Below are positions 1-4,628 of a stretch of 11,869 nt of DNA, one piece after another. Under the pieces are notes generated by a model. That model was given only the letters and a program-made list of their open reading frames with translations, was not told where the DNA came from and did no database searches. Within the stretch, counting starts at the first letter, position 1. Each line of letters begins with the position of its first letter. The position numbers and the translations under genes are program-made. The DNA is from UMGS1124 sp045613165 (GTDB lineage Bacteria > Bacillota_I > Bacilli_A > RF39 > UBA660), in the NCBI GenBank assembly GCA_045613165.1, contig JAZLAK010000107.1:1-11869 (forward strand), written 5' to 3'.

Positions 1-227
1 AAAATGAAAATATAGAAACTAATGACTTATCCAAATATGCTTTAAATAAAAAAATTGAACAAATTTTTAAATCTAAAAATTATATATATAAAATAAAAGT
101 GGATATATATTATAAAGATAAAACTATTACTGAAAACATAATAGGAAAAACTAAAAACAATCTAATAACAATTGACAATAAACTACTAAGTATTGATGAT
201 ATTTTAGATATAAAAAAAGTAGATTAA
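1..227 (+). CDS. C-terminal end of an unknown protein (partial)
   Basis: An open frame enters from the left edge and ends with TAA at 225-227, giving the last 74 residues of a rightward gene. The fragment is lysine-, asparagine- and isoleucine-rich and ends with DILDIKKVD. It has no cysteine, no membrane segment and no motif that I recognise. A rightward terminator at 240-263 follows immediately, which supports the frame being real, and codon use matches the neighbours. The start and any domain lie outside the window, so no function can be given. Confidence 0.6.
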   Translation, partial: NENIETNDLSKYALNKKIEQIFKSKNYIYKIKVDIYYKDKTITENIIGKTKNNLITIDNKLLSIDDILDIKKVD

Positions 228-233
228 ATCTAC
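212..233 (-). terminator. Intrinsic terminator of the nrtR-phosphatase-NTPase operon
   Basis: On the minus strand GTAGATTTAATCTAC (arms GTAGAT and ATCTAC, 3-base loop) is followed by seven T. It lies 12 bases beyond the stop of the P-loop/CYTH gene. The hairpin also overlaps the last codons of the rightward gene, so the two convergent units have interlocked ends. Confidence 0.65.
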
Positions 234-239
234 TTAATT

Positions 240-263
240 ACACTTTAAACAAGTGTATTTTTT
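240..263 (+). terminator. Intrinsic terminator of the rightward partial gene
   Basis: ACACTT, a 5-base loop and AAGTGT are followed by ATTTTTT on the plus strand. The hairpin lies inside the last codons of the convergent P-loop/CYTH gene. Confidence 0.6.
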
Positions 264-1339
264 AATCGTTTAAAATTACTAACTAAATTAACATTTAAAT
301 ATTTTTCATCAGCAGTAACATCTTTAATAATTGAAAATGTATTTATTTTAAAATTATCATCATTACTTTCTAAAATTACTTTTCCATCATCAAATATGTC
401 TAAATGAAACTTAACTTCATTATAAGTAAAATAATATCTAATTTTACTAACTTTATTTTTTATAGTTTTAGTACTTATTAACATATTATATATATTTTCA
501 TCTATTAAATTATCATAAATAATATATGAAACCCCATTACCTTTTTTTAATTGAACTGTATAGAAATATTTAACACTATCTTTATATTTAACAACCCTTA
601 CTCTATGTTCATAATCATCATTAAACTCAAAATAATATTGAGTTATATCAACACAATTAGAAATATCTAACAAACTATCAAGCATACATTTCTTTTCGTC
701 TAATATGTATTTATATTGTCTTCTAATATTTTTAGAAAAATTGTTTTCACATATTTCCAAAATTTCACTTTGTTTATCTTCAAATTTTTCAAAACATTTT
801 ACTCTAACTAAATTTTTATGTAACTTCCAAGCATCATAAGTTTTGGTATCTAATTCAATTGCTTCAATTTCGCTCTCACTCCTAGCTTTATTATTTTCTT
901 TAGTATAAGAATTAGTTTTTGCAGCAGTCTCTAGATGAATGACTAAATCATATTTATCTAATATATCAATTTCATTCAAATTGTATTTATCTAATAATTT
1001 ATCAAAATCACTTTGTCCTATATAAGCTTTATTATCAATAATTGCTCTATCATATATGATTACTATATCTTTATCATTACTATAATTTTTAGCAACAAAC
1101 TCTACTAATTGTTCTTTATCTAACTGATATTTTAAAATTACTTCTTGAAATTTATACAAATCTAATTTATTATCTCCAAAAGGTTTTATACCACTATTAA
1201 TAAGTTCTGTAGCACTTTCTTGAACTGTATATACTACATAACCTTTATTTATCAAATAATTTTGAATCAAATCTAAACTACTTGATTTTCCAGCACATGG
1301 ACCACCAGTCAAAACTATTCTTTTAACAACTTTTCCCAC
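245..1339 (-). CDS. P-loop NTPase (AAA_28/Ttd14-like) fused to a CYTH domain
   Basis: This two-domain cytosolic protein has 364 residues. Residues 1-200 are a P-loop kinase or NTPase: Walker A GGPCAGKSS (12-20), a hydrophobic strand ending in YDR (96-98), and a lid-like arginine region near 152-160. This is the AAA_28 type, which includes the ribosylnicotinamide-kinase domain of NadR and the Ttd14 proteins. Residues about 204-360 follow the CYTH (triphosphate tunnel) pattern: RVRV, TVQLKKG, KIRYYF, HLDIFDDG and a closing DVTADEKYLNVNL like the usual EVTGD-x-RY-x-N ending. The N-terminal ExExK signature of active CYTH triphosphatases is missing; NIRRQ stands in its place. The GTG start at 1339 is chosen because AGGAGG lies 8 bases upstream; it overlaps the phosphatase stop as TAGTG, indicating translational coupling. 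Substrate unknown; phosphorylation of a nucleotide or cofactor is inference. Domain calls are firm. Confidence 0.8.
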   Translation of the reverse strand: MGKVVKRIVLTGGPCAGKSSSLDLIQNYLINKGYVVYTVQESATELINSGIKPFGDNKLDLYKFQEVILKYQLDKEQLVEFVAKNYSNDKDIVIIYDRAIIDNKAYIGQSDFDKLLDKYNLNEIDILDKYDLVIHLETAAKTNSYTKENNKARSESEIEAIELDTKTYDAWKLHKNLVRVKCFEKFEDKQSEILEICENNFSKNIRRQYKYILDEKKCMLDSLLDISNCVDITQYYFEFNDDYEHRVRVVKYKDSVKYFYTVQLKKGNGVSYIIYDNLIDENIYNMLISTKTIKNKVSKIRYYFTYNEVKFHLDIFDDGKVILESNDDNFKINTFSIIKDVTADEKYLNVNLVSNFKRLKNTLV

Positions 1340-1896
1340 TAATAAATCCTCCTAATTAATTTTTTATTTATATCCATTTCATGTACCGAACCATGCACAA
1401 CATCAAACATACTCTTATTCATATTAGGTTCAATATCATTTAATAGATAATAAAACATATTTATAACACCTCTATGCGTTACCAACATAACATTATCTAA
1501 ATTTTTAATCTTTTCTAAATACTCGTGCATTCGTTTATATAAATCTAACATCGATTCCCCATTAGGATATTTATCATAAATAGTAAAATTATTAATTTTA
1601 ATTTGTTCTTGTAAACTCAAATTATCTTTTAACAAACCAGTATAATCACCTTTATCTAATTCTCTTAAATCTTTACTAACTTCAACACCTAGTTTCAATT
1701 TTTGATTTATTATTTTAGCAGTAGTAACAGCTCTCTTAACATCACTCGAAATAATTTTGTTAATAACTAGCCCTTTATCAACAATAAAATTTGTCGTTCC
1801 CTCTATTTGTTTCCAACCAATGCTAGTTAAATCAACATCACTCCATCCACCAATATAACTTTCATCATCTAAACCATGTCTAACCAAATAAATCAT
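1339..1896 (-). CDS. Histidine phosphatase family protein (phosphoglycerate mutase-like)
   Basis: This protein of 185 residues belongs to the two-histidine phosphatase superfamily. The phosphoryl-accepting motif VRHG is at residues 5-8, a conserved arginine lies in SSDVKRAVTTA (R55), an acidic residue is in RELDKGDYTG near 79, and the second catalytic histidine is in LVTHRG (H141). All catalytic positions appear intact, so the enzyme should act, probably on a small phosphorylated metabolite; the family does not predict substrate. It starts at ATG 1896 with AAGGAGG four bases upstream. It sits between nrtR (44-base gap holding a perfect palindrome) and the P-loop/CYTH gene (one-base overlap), so the three genes form one operon. 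Roles in phosphosugar, nucleotide or cofactor salvage are possible; I cannot choose. Confidence 0.85.
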   Translation of the reverse strand: MIYLVRHGLDDESYIGGWSDVDLTSIGWKQIEGTTNFIVDKGLVINKIISSDVKRAVTTAKIINQKLKLGVEVSKDLRELDKGDYTGLLKDNLSLQEQIKINNFTIYDKYPNGESMLDLYKRMHEYLEKIKNLDNVMLVTHRGVINMFYYLLNDIEPNMNKSMFDVVHGSVHEMDINKKLIRRIY

Positions 1897-1906
1897 ATTG
1901 CCTCCT

Positions 1907-1927
1907 TATGCGTACCGTGTACGCATA
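1907..1927. promoter_or_regulatory. 21-bp palindrome, probable NrtR operator (internal site)
   Basis: A perfect inverted repeat with arms TATGCGTAC and GTACGCATA (9 bp each) and a 3-base centre lies between nrtR and the phosphatase gene, touching the phosphatase ribosome binding site. A related 21-bp site lies in the nrtR promoter and shares the half TACGCATA. NrtR proteins bind palindromes of about this size. I see no convincing -35/-10 pair here. In RNA the same bases would form a 9-bp hairpin just ahead of AGGAGG, which is the alternative explanation. Confidence 0.6.
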
Positions 1928-1940
1928 TAATCTCAAAAAA

Positions 1941-2588
1941 TTATCTAAACTTATACAGTTTAGCAGGTTTTTTACCTTTATAATTTTTATATTTATTTGT
2001 ATCTACTATTAAATCACTTAATAGTAATTTTTTTCTAAAATTTCTTCTATCTAATTCACAACCATATATTGCTTCATATACAGATTGTAATTCAGGAATA
2101 GTAAACTCATTTGAAAATAAAACTTTTAATATATTAGTACTACCTATTAACTCCCTTAATTTTTTTAAAGAACTATCAAATATTTCATTATGGTCATAGG
2201 CTAAATCAGGAATATTATCTATAGTAAACCAATCTGCATCACTAGTCTTAAATGTTTCTTTTAATATCTCCATCTTGCTATTATCTACAATTCCAACATA
2301 ACTAAGAGCTATCATTCGCATTATAGGAGAACGATCAATTTTACTAAACAATGAAGAAAAATATATATCTATATCTGTAATACCAGTTTTTTCAAAAATC
2401 TCTCTTTTTACACCTATTTCAATTTCTTCATTATTATATAATGCCCCGCCTACTAAAGCCCACTTATCTTTAAACGGCTCATTCTTTCTTTTAATTAATA
2501 AAACCTTAACTTTACCATCTTCAACAGTAAATATAGAACTTATTAAATGTATACCTTGATTTTTATATAATGGATTATTCTTTTCCAT
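1941..2588 (-). CDS. nrtR: NrtR-type transcriptional regulator (Nudix domain plus winged helix)
   Basis: This 215-residue protein has the NrtR architecture: an N-terminal Nudix fold (about 10-140) and a C-terminal winged helix (about 145-215) with the typical run TIPELQSVYEAIYG, LDRRNFRKKLL and KPAKLYKF. NrtR proteins bind ADP-ribose or related ligands through an inactive Nudix domain and control NAD metabolism genes or neighbouring operons. The Nudix box is GALYNNE followed by KREIFEKTGI; the last metal-binding glutamate is lysine (K67), consistent with a sensor rather than a hydrolase. The start at 2588 is preferred over an upstream in-frame ATG at 2648, because GGAGAT lies 6 bases before 2588 and the upstream ATG would precede the promoter. 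It heads an operon with a phosphatase and a P-loop/CYTH protein. The ligand here is inference. Confidence 0.85.
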   Translation of the reverse strand: MEKNNPLYKNQGIHLISSIFTVEDGKVKVLLIKRKNEPFKDKWALVGGALYNNEEIEIGVKREIFEKTGITDIDIYFSSLFSKIDRSPIMRMIALSYVGIVDNSKMEILKETFKTSDADWFTIDNIPDLAYDHNEIFDSSLKKLRELIGSTNILKVLFSNEFTIPELQSVYEAIYGCELDRRNFRKKLLLSDLIVDTNKYKNYKGKKPAKLYKFR

Positions 2589-2606
2589 ATTACCATCTCC
2601 AATTAT

Positions 2607-2635
2607 ATTATATGCGTATTTTATACACTTGTCAA
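2607..2635 (-). promoter_or_regulatory. Sigma-A promoter of the nrtR operon
   Basis: On the minus strand a perfect TTGACA (2630-2635), a 17-base spacer and a perfect TATAAT (2607-2612) precede nrtR. The predicted start of transcription is near 2600, the first G of the ribosome binding site, giving a leader of about 12 bases. The spacer is filled by the operator-like palindrome, so a bound repressor would block polymerase. Confidence 0.85.
2611..2631. promoter_or_regulatory. Probable NrtR operator inside the nrtR promoter
   Basis: This imperfect palindrome (AGTGTAT, AAA, ATACGCA on the minus strand) occupies the spacer between -35 and -10. Aligned with the site at 1907-1927 on the minus strand, the two 21-mers share GTA in the left arm and the whole right half TACGCATA. 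Location and resemblance suggest autoregulation; binding is inferred. Confidence 0.55.
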
Positions 2636-2648
2636 TATATATATACAT

Positions 2649-2674
2649 AAAAAAGTTTGTAATTTCTTACAAAC
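2649..2674 (-). terminator. Terminator of the leftward tRNA operon
   Basis: On the minus strand GTTTGTAA, loop GAAA and TTACAAAC form an 8-bp stem followed by six T. It lies 13 bases past the tRNA-Lys 3' end and 13 bases before the nrtR -35 box, so it insulates nrtR from tRNA transcription. Confidence 0.85.
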
Positions 2675-2687
2675 TCTAATATCTAAG

Positions 2688-2763
2688 TGGTGTCGCGTCG
2701 GGAACTCGAATCCCGGACCCTCTGATTAAAAGTCAGATGCTCTACCGACTGAGCTAACGCGAC
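2688..2763 (-). tRNA. tRNA-Lys (TTT)
   Basis: This gene has 76 bases including an encoded CCA. Acceptor arms GTCGCGT and ACGCGAC pair fully, the anticodon loop is CTTTTAA and the T-arm motif is present. It is the last gene of the leftward six-tRNA operon. Confidence 0.97.
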
Positions 2764-2784
2764 ATAAATAATAAAAAAATAAGA

Positions 2785-2860
2785 TGGCTGCCTCGGGTGG
2801 GTTCGAACCACCGGAATGTCAGAGTCAAAGTCTGATGCCTTACCACTTGGCTACGAGGCA
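2785..2860 (-). tRNA. tRNA-Gln (TTG)
   Basis: This gene has 76 bases with encoded CCA. Acceptor arms TGCCTCG and CGAGGCA pair fully, the anticodon loop is CTTTGAC, and the discriminator is G. The acceptor opens with a U-A first pair, as is usual for tRNA-Gln. Confidence 0.97.
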
Positions 2861-2872
2861 ATATTTTAAAAG

Positions 2873-2956
2873 TGGTGGAGGGACATGGATTTGAACCATG
2901 GAACCCGAAGGAACAGATTTACAGTCTGCCGCGTTTGACCACTTCGCTATCCCTCC
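2873..2956 (-). tRNA. tRNA-Tyr (GTA)
   Basis: This gene has 84 bases with encoded CCA and a long variable arm, as expected for bacterial tRNA-Tyr. Acceptor arms GGAGGGA and TCCCTCC pair fully; the anticodon loop CTGTAAA sits on the stem CAGA/TCTG. Confidence 0.97.
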
Positions 2957-2964
2957 ATAATAAG

Positions 2965-3040
2965 TGGTGCCGACAGAGGGAGTCGAACCCCCAACCTACT
3001 GATTACAAGTCAGTTGCGCTGCCAGTTACGCTATGTCGGC
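2965..3040 (-). tRNA. tRNA-Thr (TGT)
   Basis: This gene has 76 bases with encoded CCA. Acceptor arms GCCGACA and TGTCGGC pair fully; the anticodon loop is CTTGTAA on stem CTGA/TCAG. Confidence 0.97.
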
Positions 3041-3048
3041 AAATAAAA

Positions 3049-3125
3049 TGGTGGGCGATATAGGACTCGAACCTATGACCCCCTGCTTGTAAGGCAGGTG
3101 CTCTAACCAACTGAGCTAATCGCCC
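3049..3125 (-). tRNA. tRNA-Val (TAC)
   Basis: This gene has 77 bases with encoded CCA. Acceptor arms GGGCGAT and ATCGCCC pair fully; the anticodon loop is CTTACAA within CTGC/GCAG. Confidence 0.97.
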
Positions 3126-3150
3126 GAGAGATATTTTCTCAAACATAAAT

Positions 3151-3239
3151 TGGTGCCCAAGGCCGGACTTGAACCGGCACGAGGGTTAAATCTCGCAGGA
3201 TTTTAAGTCCTGTGCGTCTACCTGTTCCGCCACTTGGGC
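3151..3239 (-). tRNA. tRNA-Leu (TAA)
   Basis: This gene has 89 bases with encoded CCA and the long variable arm of a class II tRNA. Acceptor arms GCCCAAG and CTTGGGC pair fully; the anticodon loop is CTTAAAA. It is the first gene of the leftward operon, 15 bases after the leader palindrome. Confidence 0.97.
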
Positions 3240-3254
3240 AACACCAACTCGGTC

Positions 3255-3272
3255 GTCTTAATTAATTAAGAC
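3255..3272 (-). promoter_or_regulatory. 5'-terminal hairpin of the leftward tRNA precursor
   Basis: GTCTTAATTAATTAAGAC is a perfect 18-bp palindrome whose first base lies 7 bases downstream of the -10 box, where transcription should start. The RNA would therefore begin with a 7-bp hairpin (loop UUAA) before tRNA-Leu. It has no T-run and is not a terminator. Confidence 0.65.
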
Positions 3273-3278
3273 TATTTG

Positions 3279-3307
3279 AGTATAACCTAAAATTTTATTT
3301 AAATCAA
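3279..3307 (-). promoter_or_regulatory. Sigma-A promoter of the leftward tRNA operon
   Basis: On the minus strand TTGATT (3302-3307), a 17-base spacer and TATACT (3279-3284) precede tRNA-Leu. The predicted first transcribed base is G at 3272. The region upstream, shared with the divergent operon (about 3308-3407), is only A- and T-tracts with no gene; it could act as UP elements for both promoters. Confidence 0.8.
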
Positions 3308-3407
3308 TACTTTTTTTTATTTTTTTGAATTTTTTTTAATAAAAAGATGAAAAAAATAGTATTTTTTGGAAAAAAATGAAAAAATATAACTTTTTTTATA
3401 AATTTTG

Positions 3408-3437
3408 TTGACTATTTTTTCTTTTCTATGCTATAAT
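3408..3437 (+). promoter_or_regulatory. Sigma-A promoter of the rightward tRNA operon
   Basis: TTGACT (3408-3413), an 18-base spacer and TATAAT (3432-3437) precede tRNA-Ser. The predicted first transcribed base is G at 3444. A-tracts lie directly upstream, as in strong stable-RNA promoters. Confidence 0.85.
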
Positions 3438-3443
3438 CAATTT

Positions 3444-3458
3444 GTTCCTTGAAGGAAC
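3444..3458 (+). promoter_or_regulatory. 5'-terminal hairpin of the rightward tRNA precursor
   Basis: GTTCCTTGAAGGAAC is a perfect inverted repeat beginning 7 bases after the -10 box, at the expected transcription start, and ending 4 bases before tRNA-Ser. The geometry is the same as in the leftward operon although the sequence is unrelated. Confidence 0.65.
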
Positions 3459-3462
3459 GAAC

Positions 3463-3553
3463 GGAGAAATACCCAAGTCCGGTTGAAGGGACTGGTCTTG
3501 AAAACCAGGAGGTCGGCAACGGCGCGGGGGTTCGAATCCCTCTTTCTCCGCCA
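3463..3553 (+). tRNA. tRNA-Ser (TGA)
   Basis: This gene has 91 bases with encoded CCA and a long variable arm. Acceptor arms GGAGAAA and TTTCTCC pair fully; the anticodon loop CTTGAAA sits on stem CTGGT/ACCAG. It is first in the rightward operon. Confidence 0.97.
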
Positions 3554-3568
3554 ATTAAATTTACTTAT

Positions 3569-3645
3569 CGCGGGATGGAGCAGCTCGGTAGCTCGCTGGG
3601 CTCATAACCCAGAGGCCGTAGGTTCAAATCCTACTCCCGCAACCA
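3569..3645 (+). tRNA. Initiator tRNA-fMet (CAT)
   Basis: This gene has 77 bases with encoded CCA. Two initiator marks are visible: an unpaired first position (C1 against A72 in CGCGGGA/TCCCGCA) and three consecutive G-C pairs at the base of the anticodon stem (CTGGG/CCCAG around CTCATAA). Confidence 0.97.
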
Positions 3646-3649
3646 TGAT

Positions 3650-3726
3650 GGTCCGTTAGTCTAGAGGCCTATGACGTCTGCCTGTCACGCAGAAGATCAC
3701 GGGTTCGAATCCCGTACGGACCGCCA
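3650..3726 (+). tRNA. tRNA-Asp (GTC)
   Basis: This gene has 77 bases with encoded CCA. Acceptor arms GGTCCGT and ACGGACC pair fully; the anticodon loop is CTGTCAC and the discriminator is G. It starts only 4 bases after tRNA-fMet. Confidence 0.97.
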
Positions 3727-3735
3727 TTTTTTATT

Positions 3736-3811
<76 letters not shown>

Positions 3812-3822
3812 GATTGATTATT

Positions 3823-3852
3823 AAACTCGAACTAAATAGTTTGAGTTTTTTT
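3823..3852 (+). terminator. Terminator of the rightward tRNA operon
   Basis: AAACTCGAACT and AGTTTGAGTTT form an 11-bp stem with one G-T pair and a 4-base loop, running into a T-tract, 11 bases after tRNA-Phe. Confidence 0.85.
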
Positions 3853-3882
3853 ATTACTTATTTATATTATGTTTCCCAAAAT

Positions 3883-3903
3883 AAAAACACTATTACTAGT
3901 GTT
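3883..3903 (-). terminator. Terminator of the cvfD-like gene
   Basis: On the minus strand AACACTA, a 4-base loop and TAGTGTT are followed by TTTATTTT. The hairpin contains the TAG stop of the S1 gene, so coding and termination overlap. Confidence 0.7.
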
Positions 3904-4243
3904 CCATTTCTTTTAAAGTGTAATCCATCCACTTTTCTAAATTTTCTTGTAAAGGTGAAAAACCTCTAACTGATTCTTTTACTTTTCTATTTTCATAAAA
4001 TTCCTTATAATTTAATCCTTTTATAGAAAGTTTTAATCTATTATTTTCTGTATCTACTTCAATTACTTTAGCATAAATTCTTTCCCCAATATTAACATAT
4101 TTAGTAATATTTGATATATAATTATTAGCAATTTCACTTATATGTATTAAACCATTATAATCATCAACTTTAACAAATATTCCGTAAGGTTCAATACCAG
4201 TTACTTCTCCCTTTACAATACTTCCAACTATATAGTTTTCCAT
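3896..4243 (-). CDS. cvfD: S1-domain RNA-binding protein, CvfD/YugI (GSP13) type
   Basis: This small cytosolic protein has 115 residues. Residues about 4-74 are a complete S1 fold: GSIVKGEVTGIEPYGIFVKV, GLIHISEI, YVNIGERIYAKVIEVD and RLKLSIK. A short C-terminal segment carries GFSPLQENLEKWMD, matching the closing motif of the CvfD/YugI (general stress protein 13) group. Members bind RNA or ribosomes and adjust expression after transcription. The ATG at 4243 is preceded by AGAGGTG. The gene has its own promoter at 4265-4293, predicted to give a leader of only about 15 bases, and ends in a terminator that includes the stop codon. It is divergent from nfu, sharing promoter DNA. Single-domain S1 proteins can be confused with each other; the C-terminal motif favours CvfD. 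Confidence 0.8.
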   Translation of the reverse strand: MENYIVGSIVKGEVTGIEPYGIFVKVDDYNGLIHISEIANNYISNITKYVNIGERIYAKVIEVDTENNRLKLSIKGLNYKEFYENRKVKESVRGFSPLQENLEKWMDYTLKEMEH

Positions 4244-4264
4244 TATTGCACCTCTTCATGAGGT

Positions 4265-4293
4265 ATTATACCAAATTTTATTTACTAAGTAAA
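4265..4293 (-). promoter_or_regulatory. Promoter of the cvfD-like gene
   Basis: On the minus strand TTTACT (4288-4293), a 17-base spacer and TATAAT (4265-4270) are seen. Its -35 box is one base from the -35 box of the nfu promoter on the other strand; together they form the palindrome TTTACTAAGTAAA. Confidence 0.8.
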
Positions 4294-4308
4294 ATTTTTT
4301 GATATAAT
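4281..4308 (+). promoter_or_regulatory. Promoter of the nfu-like gene
   Basis: TTTACT (4281-4286), a 16-base spacer and TATAAT (4303-4308) are seen. Transcription should start near 4315, inside the ribosome binding site AAAGGTGA, leaving a leader of about 11 bases. The spacer overlaps the divergent -35 box. Confidence 0.8.
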
Positions 4309-4325
4309 AACTAAAGGTGATACAC

Positions 4326-4610
4326 ATGAATCAAGAAAATATTGAAAATGATAATAAACAAATCAAGAAAGAAAACTCAAAAAATAACGAACAAATAATT
4401 AAAGAAATTATAGAAGATATAAGACCTTATTTAAATAGTGATGGCGGAGACATTGAATTTATAAAATATGAAGATAATTATATATTTGTAAAATTATACG
4501 GAGCATGTAGTCATTGTGGTTTTCAAGACTTTACTTTAAATGATAATATATTAGAACTTGTAAAAGAACAAATTCCCGATGTAATTGCTGTTATAAATGT
4601 AGAAATTTAA
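4326..4610 (+). CDS. nfu: NifU C-terminal domain Fe-S scaffold/carrier (Nfu type)
   Basis: This protein of 94 residues has a lysine/asparagine-rich N-terminal extension (1-22) followed by a complete NifU-C (Nfu) domain: RPYLNSDGGDIEFI (33-46), VKLYGACSHCGFQDFTL (55-71) with the cluster-binding CxxC at C61/C64, and a C-terminal strand. Nfu proteins carry a 4Fe-4S cluster bridged between two subunits and hand it to client apoproteins. The Bacillus homologue is YutI. An in-frame GTG at 4317 is rejected because it sits inside the ribosome binding site AAAGGTGA; the ATG at 4326 is 5 bases after it. The gene is monocistronic with its own promoter and terminator, and overlaps the tail of the convergent yutH-like gene by 4 bases. 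The ferredoxin at 9469-9837 is a possible client; this is inference. Confidence 0.9.
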   Translation: MNQENIENDNKQIKKENSKNNEQIIKEIIEDIRPYLNSDGGDIEFIKYEDNYIFVKLYGACSHCGFQDFTLNDNILELVKEQIPDVIAVINVEI

Positions 4611-4628
4611 TTTTCTACATTTTTTATT
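4595..4628 (+). terminator. Terminator of nfu
   Basis: AAATGTAGAAA and TTTCTACATTT form a perfect 11-bp stem with a 6-base loop, followed by a T-rich run. The stem contains the nfu stop codon and the last codons of the convergent gene. Confidence 0.8.

Noticed and set aside
2589..2648. Extended N-terminus of NrtR from ATG 2648
   Set aside because: The extension would run through the promoter and operator, and the ATG at 2588 has a proper ribosome binding site.
2872..3063. 63-codon rightward open frame with a sequence like RQRESNPQPTDYKSVA
   Set aside because: It runs antisense through the Tyr and Thr tRNA genes; such frames are a well known false product of tRNA clusters.
3308..3407. A/T-tract region between the tRNA operons as a replication origin or small gene
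   Set aside because: There are no DnaA-box repeats and no open frame with a ribosome binding site; it is best read as promoter-upstream AT-rich DNA.
4250..4264. ACCTC-TTCAT-GAGGT hairpin that could hide the cvfD ribosome binding site
   Set aside because: The promoter places the transcript start between the arms, so the upstream arm would not be in the RNA.
4317..4325. GTG start of nfu at 4317
   Set aside because: The GTG is part of the ribosome binding site AAAGGTGA for the ATG at 4326.
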